Source of the DNA: Candidatus Hydrogenedentota bacterium
Lineage (GTDB): Bacteria > Hydrogenedentota > Hydrogenedentia > Hydrogenedentales > CAITNO01
Assembly (NCBI GenBank): GCA_007124105.1
Contig: SLFT01000284.1
Span: 1 to 35,399 of the forward strand
Length of the DNA: 35,399 nucleotides
Reading direction: 5' to 3'
Below are positions 25,028-33,489 of this stretch, in pieces (the stretch's first letter is position 1; every line of letters starts with the position of its first letter). The position numbers were made by a program, and so were the translations under genes. The notes below the pieces were generated by a model. The model worked only from the letters and a program-made list of their open reading frames with translations, made no database searches and was not told where the DNA came from.

Positions 25028-26014
25028 TCACGGAACGCGTACAGGCTTGCCGCCCGCCGCTGCGGATTTCCACGCGGCCTCGGTAACCTCGATAACGCGC
25101 AACCCACATTCCGGCGGCGTCTCAGGTTCGGCTTTCCCGAGCATCACCTCGATGAAATTGCTGTCCGGATTCTTGTTGTATTTCGGCAGCGTTACTTTCA
25201 CCGGTTTGCCCACGGCGTTCTGCTGCGAGAGGCCAAGTCCCTGGCGCAGGTAGAGCGCGCCCTTGCCGCCAACAATGGTATGGTCTTCGTACCAACCCGG
25301 CGCGTTGCCGATAATGGACAGGCTGCCAAGCGCGCCGTTCTCAAACACCATCGCCAGTGTGGCGTTAATGTCCACGGGTACATCGAAATTGACCTGGAAT
25401 GCCGACACCGTCTTTACTTTCATCCCTGTCATCCACATAAGGATATCCACCAGGTGACTGCCGGAGTCGTTCAGCTGGCCGCCGCCGGAAAGTTCCATGG
25501 TCTGGCGCCAGGTGTTCCGTGTTGCGCGCAGCCATTCCTGGCTGAGCACAGCCTGCACAAACTCGATTTCACCCAACGCGCCCTTCTGTATCTGCGCGCG
25601 CATATACCGAAACGGCGGCTCATAATGGCGCTGATAAGAAATCATAAGCGTACGATTGACCTGCTTTGCCTTCTTGATAAGCGCCTTAGCGTGACGGATG
25701 GTGCATACCATCGGCTTCTCTGTGAGTACATGCAGTCCCTTGCCTAACGATACATTGATTTGTTCATAATGCACCGTGTGGGGACTGAGAATAACCACGC
25801 CGTCAAGCGCTTCTTTCTTCAGCATGTCCTTGTAATCGTTATACACCGGCAATTTGTCCGCGCCCGGACAATGCTGATAGAACCGTTTCAGCGACGCATC
25901 GCTCGGATCGGTAAGCGCGGCAACCACCGCCTTTTTTGTTTCATGAATACGGTGATAGTGACCAACGGCTATGCCGCCGGCGCCAATAAACCCAATGCGA
26001 AGTTTTCCCGCCAT
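25028..26014 (-). CDS. Gfo/Idh/MocA-family oxidoreductase (cytoplasmic)
   Basis: A 328-residue cytoplasmic enzyme. The start is set at MAGKLRIGFIGAGGIAVGHYHRI (AAGGAG about 12 bases upstream); the longest frame adds 32 Cys-rich residues and is not favoured. The Rossmann GxGGIA motif, then LDGVVILSPHTVHYEQINVSLGKGLHVLTEKPMVCT with the usual EKP, and the C-terminal beta-sheet domain (SQEWLRATRNTWRQTMELSGGGQLNDSGSHLVDILMWM) are all complete. The two Gfo/Idh/MocA genes are not close paralogues: this one has no Tat signal. The substrate is unknown; sugar or inositol dehydrogenation is common in the family. It lies directly behind the GT4 pair. Confidence 0.93.
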   Translation of the reverse strand: MAGKLRIGFIGAGGIAVGHYHRIHETKKAVVAALTDPSDASLKRFYQHCPGADKLPVYNDYKDMLKKEALDGVVILSPHTVHYEQINVSLGKGLHVLTEKPMVCTIRHAKALIKKAKQVNRTLMISYQRHYEPPFRYMRAQIQKGALGEIEFVQAVLSQEWLRATRNTWRQTMELSGGGQLNDSGSHLVDILMWMTGMKVKTVSAFQVNFDVPVDINATLAMVFENGALGSLSIIGNAPGWYEDHTIVGGKGALYLRQGLGLSQQNAVGKPVKVTLPKYNKNPDSNFIEVMLGKAEPETPPECGLRVIEVTEAAWKSAAAGGKPVRVP

Positions 26015-26120
26015 GACAAGGTTTCTCCTTGTGTTGTTTGGAAATTTCCAATAACCACGACCACAACATGCGCATGGTACACCCTGGGAGAAACAGATGC
26101 AAAAAAGCATCCCAGCGGCG

Positions 26121-27203
26121 CTACGCCGTCAGTTCCCTGTACACCTCCAATGTCTGTTGTACCATGCGTTCAACGGAGAATTTTTCTCGGGCCAGTTTAC
26201 TGCCCGCTTCGGCCATGCATTGTGCGGCCTGGCGGTCGGTGAGCCCGGCGACGATAGCATCGGCCAGCGCTTCGGGATCGCGGACCGGCGTCAAGTATCC
26301 CGTAACCCCGGGGATTACCATCTCTCGCGCGCCGCCGGCTTCGGCGGCCACTACTGGTACGCCCGCAGCGAGCGCCTCCAGTATCGAAGTGCCCAGCCCT
26401 TCGCTCCAGCTCGAGGACACATAGATATCGGCGGCGCGGATAATGGCGGGGGCATCAGCGCGGTAACCAAGAAACGCGACGCAATCATTGAGTCCAAGCG
26501 CGTTGCGTCTCGCTTCGAGCGCGCTGCGCAGCGGCCCTTCGCCCGCGATACAGACCCGCAGGTTCGGAAACACCTTGCGCACCCTTGCCGCGGCATCAAG
26601 CAGGTTCGCATGGTCCTTGTGATCCACCAGTGCGCCTGCGCTCGCCAACAATGGCGCGTCTTCGGGCACATCAAGGGAGGCGCGAGACGCCGCCGGCATA
26701 AGCGCGCGCTCGAAGTCCACCGCGCTATGAACCACGCGCGTTTGCGGGGGATGCAGTCCGTAGTCGGCGAGAGTCTCCTGAACCTTCTCTGAGACGCATA
26801 AGATACGGTCGGGGCGGCTATATTTCCAGCGGTTAAGCCGATGCTGTCTGGGCGGGAAATTGACGCGGCGAGAGACCACGATGCGGCTTGTCATACCGAA
26901 GCAGGATGCCACAACGGCTATGCCGTGGGCGTGGCTGGCGTGGGCGTGAACAATGTCCACATGGCAATGTTGTGTGATTCGGGCCAGCCGCCAGGCGGAA
27001 TAAAGATCAAGTTCACCGCGCAACGGCAGCGCAAACCGATGTATATCATCACGATCGGGATGCATGGCCACAAACTCCTCGCCGGCGCGACCGATTACAA
27101 TGTTTGACACACCATGTTCGGCAAGCCCGCGCACAAGCCAGGACGCTTGCTGTTCCCCACCCCTGAGCCCTTGTTGCTCGTCCAGATGGACTGCGGTTAT
27201 CAT
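26121..27203 (-). CDS. GT4 family glycosyltransferase (second of pair)
   Basis: A 360-residue GT-B enzyme of family 4. The N-terminal domain has the GG(E/Q) loop (LRGGEQQASWLVRGL) and HAHASHAHGIAVV. The C-terminal donor domain has SAGALVDHKDHANLL, VCIAGEGPLRSALE, VAFLGYRADAPAIIRAADIYV and the E-x7-E motif in SEGLGTSILEALAAGVPVVA. It transfers a sugar from a nucleotide donor in glycan or lipid-sugar assembly; donor and acceptor are unknown. Its ATG overlaps the stop of the upstream GT4 gene by four bases (ATGA, 27200-27203), so the two are translationally coupled. Confidence 0.93.
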   Translation of the reverse strand: MITAVHLDEQQGLRGGEQQASWLVRGLAEHGVSNIVIGRAGEEFVAMHPDRDDIHRFALPLRGELDLYSAWRLARITQHCHVDIVHAHASHAHGIAVVASCFGMTSRIVVSRRVNFPPRQHRLNRWKYSRPDRILCVSEKVQETLADYGLHPPQTRVVHSAVDFERALMPAASRASLDVPEDAPLLASAGALVDHKDHANLLDAAARVRKVFPNLRVCIAGEGPLRSALEARRNALGLNDCVAFLGYRADAPAIIRAADIYVSSSWSEGLGTSILEALAAGVPVVAAEAGGAREMVIPGVTGYLTPVRDPEALADAIVAGLTDRQAAQCMAEAGSKLAREKFSVERMVQQTLEVYRELTA

Positions 27204-28366
27204 GAACGCTGCCCCTCTCCAAATGCCTTTTTATGCTCCGCAACCACCTGCCTGTATACATCAAGGGTGCGCTGCACGAACACTTCACTGCTGAATTCCG
27301 CTTGAACCCGTTGGCATCCCGCCCGGCCCATTGTGGCCCGTAGCTCGGGATCGTCCATCAGCTTGCTGAGCGCTTCCGCAAGCGGCTCCACCGTGCCGGC
27401 GGGCACGATAAACCCTTCCACACCATCGCTGATAATCTCGGCAAGGCCGCCGTAATCAGAGGCGATGACCGGGATGCTCGCTGCCATCTGCTCTTTCATG
27501 CTGAATGACGACGTGTCGCAGTCAACGGAAGGTTGCGCGCATATATCGAAGGCCTGAACACAATAGTCCATATCGTTGCGAAATCCGAGGAAACGCACCA
27601 TGGACGCGATGCCCAATTGCGTGGCCATCATCCGCAAAGACTTTTCAAGTACACCCTGACCAAACACGAGAATGCGCAGCTGTGGATACTGTTCCTTGAG
27701 CATCGCGGCCGCTCGGAACAAAAATTCGTGTCCTTTCGCTGGCACAAGACGCGCCACAATGCCGCACACGATGTCCGAATCGGCGCAGTCAAATTCAGCG
27801 CGGGCCTGCTTGCGGCGTTCCGGATCGAAAGCGTACAGGGCAGCGTCAACGCCGTTGTGGATGGTGCGAAGGCGGTCAGCGTTAAATGCGGGGTGTTGCG
27901 CAAGCGTGCGCCGCACGACATCGCATACCACAATTTGAAAATCGGTCAGCCGCCTGTTTAAGTAACGATTGGGCAGGTTATCGTTCACCACGTAGGTGTT
28001 GTGACGCGTACGCACCAATGGCGCAGGCCGATTCATCCAATAGTTGGTCACGGCAAAGGCCCAGTGGTCCTGGGAACCGTTTACATGTACAACATCCGGG
28101 GTGTATTCGCGCATGAATCGGGTCGCCTCGGCTAAGTCGGTGCGCCACGCGGCAGGTCGTACGCCGCCCTTAAAACTGAACCAGTCATAAGGTTCGGCGC
28201 CTACGGCTCTGGCATGGTCCACAAGAACACTGCCCGGACGACATCCAATGGCGACACGGTGACCAAGACGCGTCAGGCCCTCGGCCAGCGTGGACACATA
28301 ACGCACTTGTCCCCCGCCCTGTAAATGAGGATCGCTAATGAGAATATGAAGAGGTTTATCAGACAT
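27200..28366 (-). CDS. GT4 family glycosyltransferase (first of pair)
   Basis: A 388-residue GT-B enzyme. The acceptor domain opens with DPHLQGGGQVRYVSTLAEGL. The donor domain has RLVPAKGHEFLFRAA, LRILVFGQGVLEKSL and VRFLGFRNDMDYCVQAFDICAQPS. At the nucleotide-binding site the first Glu of E-x7-E is an Asp (DTSSFSMKEQMAASIPVIASD), a mild deviation. The upstream SD is poor, so translation may be weak or the start may differ; no upstream in-frame Met with a better SD was seen. It is the leading gene of a coupled pair with the next glycosyltransferase. Confidence 0.9.
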   Translation of the reverse strand: MSDKPLHILISDPHLQGGGQVRYVSTLAEGLTRLGHRVAIGCRPGSVLVDHARAVGAEPYDWFSFKGGVRPAAWRTDLAEATRFMREYTPDVVHVNGSQDHWAFAVTNYWMNRPAPLVRTRHNTYVVNDNLPNRYLNRRLTDFQIVVCDVVRRTLAQHPAFNADRLRTIHNGVDAALYAFDPERRKQARAEFDCADSDIVCGIVARLVPAKGHEFLFRAAAMLKEQYPQLRILVFGQGVLEKSLRMMATQLGIASMVRFLGFRNDMDYCVQAFDICAQPSVDCDTSSFSMKEQMAASIPVIASDYGGLAEIISDGVEGFIVPAGTVEPLAEALSKLMDDPELRATMGRAGCQRVQAEFSSEVFVQRTLDVYRQVVAEHKKAFGEGQRS

Positions 28367-28703
28367 GGAGATTATTATCGCCTATTGTAATTCGATGCTG
28401 AAAAGCGTTTTGGGGGCATGTCGCGATTGCGTACATAACGCGCTGCTTTCAGATTGGTTGAAAAAACTCTTGCGCGATCCGCTTCCTGTCATTGGAAACA
28501 AACGACACGGCATGTTGTAAAGGCATTGCTGCGCGGACGCTATGTATTTATCTTTGCTGGCGCGTACAATCCAATTTTTCATTTCATGTACGAAAAAGTC
28601 CTTTTGACGGCCCATACAGTTGAACAAACAATGCGCTCCAAGTTTTTCGTGGGCGCTCCACTCTCCGAACGACATATACCCCGCTATAGCGGGGTATGCC
28701 GCA
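28367..28703. other. Intergenic region upstream of the GT4 pair
   Basis: About 340 bases without a convincing gene. A 97-codon minus-strand frame (28382-28675) has no recognisable domain and a Cys/Ser/Phe-rich composition, so it is rejected. The palindrome at 28676-28697 lies at its upstream end. I see no clear promoter or operator for the GT4 pair. Confidence 0.45.
28676..28697 (-). terminator. Perfect 22-bp palindrome after the small acidic gene, terminator-like
   Basis: ATACCCCGCTATAGCGGGGTAT (two 11-base halves) starts 6 bases past the small protein's stop. A strong 9-10 bp hairpin is possible, but no T tract follows on the minus strand, so it could be a stability element, a binding site or a non-canonical terminator. 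Confidence 0.4.
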
Positions 28704-28904
28704 TTAAGATTCCGTTTGCGTCATATCGGTTTCGCTCTCAGTAGTTTCCGTCGCATCATCGCCTTCCGGTTGACGCTGCTCGCGAAGAAGCGATTCAATG
28801 CGCGCATTAGCGTCATCCAGGTTTTCCAGTGCGCTGGCAAGCTCGGTTTCCACTTCTGCAAAATCGTCTGTGCGCGTAATAGTTACTTTATTTTTTTTTG
28901 ACAT
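28704..28904 (-). CDS. Small acidic coiled-coil protein, unknown function
   Basis: A 66-residue hydrophilic protein. A basic start (MSKKNKVTITRTDD) is followed by an amphipathic helix (about 14-45, FAEVETELASALENLDDANARIESLLREQ) and a Glu/Asp/Thr-rich disordered tail (about 46-66). The helix could form a coiled-coil. No family is recognised. It contains a nine-A run (28891-28899) just after the start, which could slip. AAAAGG lies directly before the ATG, closer than normal. It is in line between uspA-like and the GT4 pair on the minus strand (42-base gap upstream). Real but of unknown role. Confidence 0.5.
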   Translation of the reverse strand: MSKKNKVTITRTDDFAEVETELASALENLDDANARIESLLREQRQPEGDDATETTESETDMTQTES

Positions 28905-28946
28905 CCTTTTATTATCCCGAAAGTCGCGCCCGTGTGCCTTTTGGTT

Positions 28947-29777
28947 CTAATGCACCAACAGTACGGGACACGATGCATGATTCACTGCGTGAGACGTTGT
29001 GCTTCCCATCACTATCTCGCGCAGTTTGCTGTGTCCATAAGCGCCCATCACAATCAGCCCGGCGTCGCATTCGCGGGCGTAAGCGATAATAGTTTCGCCA
29101 GGATCGCCTCTCTTATGCGCATACTCCAATTCTATCGTGTGGCTCTGCAGATATTCGCGCGCCTCATCAAGCCACTGTTGCGCCGAATCATCGCCAACCA
29201 CAAGCAGGTGCATCTTTCCGCCCATTTGTTCGGCGAGGGTCACGCCAACCTTTAACGCTTTCCGCGCGTGGCGCGAGCCATCATAGGCCAGCACAAACTG
29301 GTCGGCGCCCGGCGTCTCGCGGCCTGTAACCAGCACGGGCACAGACGCGCGACGCACCACCGCCTCGGTAGTCGAACCGATTAACCCCTCGAGAAAATCC
29401 TTGTGTTCACCCGCGCGTCCCATGACGATTACGTCTACCAATTCGCCTTTCTCAATGATTACGCGTGGCACAATGCCTGTGTGCAGTTCTGTCTCACAGG
29501 GCACGCCCTTTTCAGCGCATAAGCCGGCGACATATTGAAGCGCCGCCTTGCCGCGTTCATCAAGTATCATGGCAATGCTGCCTTGATAATTGACATACGG
29601 CGCGGCGCCAAGTGACGCGGACAGGTCGCGCAGAAATGGTCCCTCGAGCAGCTTCACATCCACCACATGCAACGCCAGCAACGACGCCTTCTGCTGTGCC
29701 GCCAACGCCACGGCATACCGCACGCCGACAGCGGAACTTTCACTGCCGTCCGTTGTTACAAGTATACGTTTGATCAT
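28947..29777 (-). CDS. Tandem-domain universal stress protein (UspA family)
   Basis: A 276-residue protein with two Usp domains (about 1-148 and 160-276). Each keeps the ATP-binding G-x2-G-x9-G-(S/T) pattern: MGRAGEHKDFLEGLIGSTTEAVV in the first, MGAYGHSKLREIVMGSTTSHAVNH in the second, plus DGS at both domain starts (TTDGSESS, AYDGSRHA). The second half is the better-kept match. Usp proteins are made under starvation, oxidative or envelope stress. The AAGGG SD is about nine bases upstream. It follows hisH by 37 bases and may share its transcript. Confidence 0.95.
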   Translation of the reverse strand: MIKRILVTTDGSESSAVGVRYAVALAAQQKASLLALHVVDVKLLEGPFLRDLSASLGAAPYVNYQGSIAMILDERGKAALQYVAGLCAEKGVPCETELHTGIVPRVIIEKGELVDVIVMGRAGEHKDFLEGLIGSTTEAVVRRASVPVLVTGRETPGADQFVLAYDGSRHARKALKVGVTLAEQMGGKMHLLVVGDDSAQQWLDEAREYLQSHTIELEYAHKRGDPGETIIAYARECDAGLIVMGAYGHSKLREIVMGSTTSHAVNHASCPVLLVH

Positions 29778-29814
29778 TGATTTCGCCCTTTACTTGTTCC
29801 GTATCCAACCGGCG

Positions 29815-30453
29815 CTAACAACAGGCCGCCCGTTCTGTAAGTGTACCAAAGTTGTGGAGCATGCGTATACCATCCGCCTGGCTTTTTTCCGGATGAAACT
29901 GTGTCGCAAACAAATTGCCCCGTCCGACTGCGGCCGGAAACGTAACGCCGTAGCTGCAGTGAGCCAACACAATGGCTTCGTCATCAGTCACAGCGTGATA
30001 ACTATGCACAAAATAGGCGTAGGGGTCGGCGCTTACGCCGTCGAATAATATCGCTTCGCGTTCGGCCGCGGGCAGCAATCGGTTCCAGCCTACATGGGGC
30101 ACCTTCAATCCGGTTTTCCCGGCATCGGGGAAACGCACTACCCTGCCAGGCAGAACGCCTAGTCCGGGCGACCCCGCGCCTTCCTCGCCGTACTCGAACA
30201 ACAGTTGCAGACCAACACATATCCCCAGAAAAGGGCGTCCACTGAGGGCGGCGTCCTTCACAGACGTGTCGAGGCCGCGCGTCACAAGGCCGTCGTAACA
30301 ATCTTTGAAGGCGCCCACGCCAGGCAGTACCACGCCAGGCGCCTTCTCGATGACGCGCGGGTCGTCGGTAATCTGTGCGGCGTAACCGGCTTTCTCGAAG
30401 CCTTTCTGCACACTGCGCAGGTTGCCCATACCATAGTCCACAATGGCGATCAT
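29815..30453 (-). CDS. hisH: Imidazole glycerol phosphate synthase, glutaminase subunit
   Basis: A 212-residue class I glutamine amidotransferase. It supplies ammonia to HisF to make IGP and AICAR in histidine synthesis. DYGMGNLRSV and LPGVGAF open it, the nucleophile is C79 (GICVGLQLL), and H187 and E189 (FHPEKS) complete the triad. Its ATG overlaps the hisB stop by four bases (ATGA), so it is coupled to hisB. hisF and hisA are not present downstream, so the rest of the pathway lies elsewhere. Confidence 0.96.
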   Translation of the reverse strand: MIAIVDYGMGNLRSVQKGFEKAGYAAQITDDPRVIEKAPGVVLPGVGAFKDCYDGLVTRGLDTSVKDAALSGRPFLGICVGLQLLFEYGEEGAGSPGLGVLPGRVVRFPDAGKTGLKVPHVGWNRLLPAAEREAILFDGVSADPYAYFVHSYHAVTDDEAIVLAHCSYGVTFPAAVGRGNLFATQFHPEKSQADGIRMLHNFGTLTERAACC

Positions 30454-31055
30454 GTTTCCAGCATCCCCTTGGTCGAGGGTACGTCGTGAATACGCGGGTC
30501 GCGCTGCAACGCAAACCGCAACGCGCGACCAAACGCCTTGAACATGGCTTCGAGACAGTGGTGCAGGTTGCGTCCACGGCGCAGTTCGATATGCAGCGTG
30601 ATCCGACTTTGCATGGCTACGGCGTAAAAGAACTCTTCAGCCAGCTCCGCGTCAAATCCGCCCAGATCGCCTGGCGGCAACGCCGCCTGAAACACCAGAT
30701 AAGGACGTCCAGAAAAATCAACTGCCGCTTCCACCAACGTTTCGTCCATGGGAACCAAAGCATGACCATACCGGGACAATCCCCTGGGTTCACCCACCGC
30801 TTCCAGAATGGCCTTGCCCAGGCAGATGCCCACGTCTTCAACCGTGTGATGGGCATCTACATGCAGGTCGCCCGCGGCCTTCACGTCCAAATCAAACAGC
30901 CCGTGACGCGCTATGTGGTCCAGCATGTGATCAAAGAAACCTTGACCGGTCTGTACGTGTGCGCGACCAGTTCCATCCAGTTTCAGGGTCAATTCCACGT
31001 CTGTTTCGTTGGTAGCGCGTTTGATATGCGCTTCCCGAGAACCAGGAGACGTCAT
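30450..31055 (-). CDS. hisB: Imidazoleglycerol-phosphate dehydratase
   Basis: A 201-residue single-domain (not fused to histidinol phosphatase) enzyme that dehydrates IGP to imidazole acetol phosphate, step six of histidine synthesis. The start was set at MTSPGSREAHIKRATNETD (AAGGA about 11 bases upstream); a GTG-started longer frame adds 26 Cys-rich residues. Motifs: GFFDHMLDHIARHG, DAHHTVEDVGI (metal-binding His and Glu), VPMDETLVEAAVDFSGRPY, EEFFYAVA and LHHCLEAMFKAFGRAL. It is coupled to hisH. Confidence 0.96.
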   Translation of the reverse strand: MTSPGSREAHIKRATNETDVELTLKLDGTGRAHVQTGQGFFDHMLDHIARHGLFDLDVKAAGDLHVDAHHTVEDVGICLGKAILEAVGEPRGLSRYGHALVPMDETLVEAAVDFSGRPYLVFQAALPPGDLGGFDAELAEEFFYAVAMQSRITLHIELRRGRNLHHCLEAMFKAFGRALRFALQRDPRIHDVPSTKGMLET

Positions 31056-31203
31056 TGCTATCAAGTCCTTATGCTGTTGGATAAAACGGCTTCGTTGCGT
31101 GTCAATACAACAGGGCGAACAAACCGGCTGCACCCCATGAAGCGCGAGATATTTGTGCGAGAAATGCTTATATTGTCATCATTCTCGACGCTGTTATTCC
31201 GTT

Positions 31204-31929
31204 TTAGCGGCCCAGTAGCAGGCGGTCCGCCAGGAACCGCGGCAGGTGCGCGTCGCGGACGCGCTTGACGGCGTGCTCCACATCATACTCGACACGCGCC
31301 AGTTCAAAAGTCATGCTGTCTGCATCAAACAGGCCAAATGAAGCGCGTACATCGTCGTCGCGCGGCTGACCAACAGAACCGGGGTTAATAAAGTACACAT
31401 GGTCTCGTTCCAGAACGGTTTGCTGTTCCTTGCCAAGCGGTATTGCCCCATCCGTGCTGAAAACGGCAGGGGTATGGGTATGTCCCATAAAACATATATT
31501 GCAGTTCTGCTCATCAGTAAAATATACGTGCGGGAGAATGTCTTCCCACGAGAAGATATAGGTATTGTGATTTTTGGGCGCGCCATGAACCGCGACAAAG
31601 GGGCCATAATTAAGCGCATCGGGCAGCCCCCGCAACCATTCGAGCGAGACTTCTGACAGTTTCTCCCGTGTCCAGACCGCCGCAGTCAACGCGACAGGAT
31701 TGAATCCCCAGGGTTCTTCGACGCCGCAGCCAACAGCGTCATGGTTGCCCAATATAGCCTGGACATCCCTTTCGGCAAGCTTTTCGATACACTCATTTGG
31801 CATGGCATTGTAACCAACCACATCGCCAAGACACACCACGCAGTCAACGCCGCGTTCGTCTATCTCTTCAAAGACCGCGTCAAGCGCTTCTATATTGGCG
31901 TGTATATCAGAAATAAGGGCATACAACAA
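31204..31929 (-). CDS. Calcineurin-like metallophosphoesterase
   Basis: A 241-residue phosphoesterase of the YfcE/DUF2436-like group. The start is TTG (complement of 31927-31929) with GGGAGG about nine bases upstream. The metal site is complete: SDIHAN (D8, H10), GDVVGY (D36), GNHD (61-64), VHGAP and GHTHTP near the C-terminus. Substrate unknown: phosphodiesters or nucleotides are typical. It is followed on the same strand by hisB after 148 bases. Confidence 0.92.
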   Translation of the reverse strand: MLYALISDIHANIEALDAVFEEIDERGVDCVVCLGDVVGYNAMPNECIEKLAERDVQAILGNHDAVGCGVEEPWGFNPVALTAAVWTREKLSEVSLEWLRGLPDALNYGPFVAVHGAPKNHNTYIFSWEDILPHVYFTDEQNCNICFMGHTHTPAVFSTDGAIPLGKEQQTVLERDHVYFINPGSVGQPRDDDVRASFGLFDADSMTFELARVEYDVEHAVKRVRDAHLPRFLADRLLLGR

Positions 31930-32085
31930 CGGTAAATACCTCCCGAAAAATTAATATCATGCTCTGGAAACAGCCCGCAGAACCAAATACCTGTAGTAAA
32001 TTGGACACGTGTACCCGGATATTCTGCATGGTTACACCTGTCAGAATCAAATAAAACTCATGGCCTGTCCTTTCTATCGTTTATA

Positions 32086-33489
32086 TCAGCCGGCAGATTC
32101 CAATTCCACTGACGTATGCGTCCATCCGTCCGTGCGAAAAACCAGCCAGGTCAACGTCAGACGCAATGCGTGACTAAAAAACAAGGCAGCCCATACTTTA
32201 TCGGCGGTCAATGTTCCCATGCTCAAGAAAAACTGGCAGATACTCAAAAGCGCGACTATTTGTGTGGCAAACGCGATGAACATGGGCACGCGCGTTGCGC
32301 CCGCGCCCTGCAAGCCGCCCGTAAGCGCCAGGTTCACGGCCACAGCTACGCCGGACAAGCTCAAGTATCGCAACAGCGATACGCCAAAACTAAAAACGGG
32401 CTCATCCACGGCATTAAAGAGACGCAACAAGACGCCTGGATATGTCCAGAAGACAACGCCCACAGCGAAAGACCAAGCCGCGCCCATGCATGCCGCAAAC
32501 ACCACGCCGCGTTTGCCGCGGCGCCGCACACCCGCGCCAATATTCTGGCCCATAAGCGTACCGGCCGCCGCGCGCAAACCGAAAGACGTCCAGGTAACCA
32601 GCGAAAACAACTGCGCGTAACATATTGTATACGCCGCCTGCGCCGCAGCGCTATGTTCAAGAGTGCTGATGTATCGCAACAAGAGCACACCGGCAATGTT
32701 TAGTAGAACACCTTGTATGCCCGTGGGTATTCCGATACGGGCCATGCCGCGCAGCAATTGGAGGTCTGGCAGCACCCGGAATCGCCTCGGCGGCTGGATG
32801 ATCATGCGGCGGCTGAACACCAGGTAAAGACCTATGCCGCAGCTTACCGTGGGCGCAAGCACAGTGCCGAGGGCCGCGCCCATCACGCCAAGGGGCGGGA
32901 ACGGGCCTATTCCGATAATCAGCACGGAACTGATAAGTATATTGAGCGCCGTGGTGAGTATTCCAAGTTTGAGCGGCGTTTTGGGTTCGCCCGAAGCGTG
33001 AAAGGCGCCCGTTAACATGAACATGAGAAACAACGGCGCACCGCAAAGAAACAGCAGGCGCAGGTATGGCAACGCATGGACATAAACTTCGTCGGCGATA
33101 TTAACGGCGCGCAACAACAGGGGCGCGCAAAAATAACCAAGCGGCGCCACAATGCCCACCAGGATTATCAGCGATACCATAAACGCAGCGTAAAATACCT
33201 CGCTGATGGTATCGCGGTCCTGACGGCCCGCATAGCGCGCGATAAGCACATTCATGCCGTGGAATATCGAGGCAATGAACACCACGATTACAAGGAACAC
33301 CTGCCAGGCCACGCCAATGGCGGCATTAGCGGCATTGTCCGCAGAGCCGTGAAAATGCCCGATCAGTACGTGGTCCACAATGCCGTGCATGCCATTGATC
33401 AAGTTTAACAAAACCAGCGGCCATGCAAGTTTCCATACCGAACGCAAGAGACTGCCGGATACTATTTCTTTATCAAATGCTTTCAACAA
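32086..33489 (-). CDS. MATE-family efflux transporter
   Basis: A 467-residue integral membrane protein with about 12 helices (two bundles of six). The MATE pattern is clear: LAWPLVLLNLINGMHGIVDHVLIGHFHGS at the start (PLVLLNLINGM...VDHVLIG), AFHASGEPKTPLK and the second-half repeat IGIPTGIQGVLLNIAG and GGLQGAGATRVPM. MATE proteins export drugs, dyes or polyprenyl-linked compounds by Na+ or H+ antiport. The start is set at TTG 33489 (AAGG six bases upstream). The longest frame starts 61 residues earlier, but those residues come from the inverted-repeat element at 33518-33766, and are Arg-rich and unlike any MATE N-terminus. Confidence 0.92.
   Translation of the reverse strand: MLKAFDKEIVSGSLLRSVWKLAWPLVLLNLINGMHGIVDHVLIGHFHGSADNAANAAIGVAWQVFLVIVVFIASIFHGMNVLIARYAGRQDRDTISEVFYAAFMVSLIILVGIVAPLGYFCAPLLLRAVNIADEVYVHALPYLRLLFLCGAPLFLMFMLTGAFHASGEPKTPLKLGILTTALNILISSVLIIGIGPFPPLGVMGAALGTVLAPTVSCGIGLYLVFSRRMIIQPPRRFRVLPDLQLLRGMARIGIPTGIQGVLLNIAGVLLLRYISTLEHSAAAQAAYTICYAQLFSLVTWTSFGLRAAAGTLMGQNIGAGVRRRGKRGVVFAACMGAAWSFAVGVVFWTYPGVLLRLFNAVDEPVFSFGVSLLRYLSLSGVAVAVNLALTGGLQGAGATRVPMFIAFATQIVALLSICQFFLSMGTLTADKVWAALFFSHALRLTLTWLVFRTDGWTHTSVELESAG

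Noticed and set aside
28382..28675. 97-codon minus-strand frame upstream of the GT4 pair
   Set aside because: No domain, no convincing SD and unusual Cys/Phe/Ser composition.
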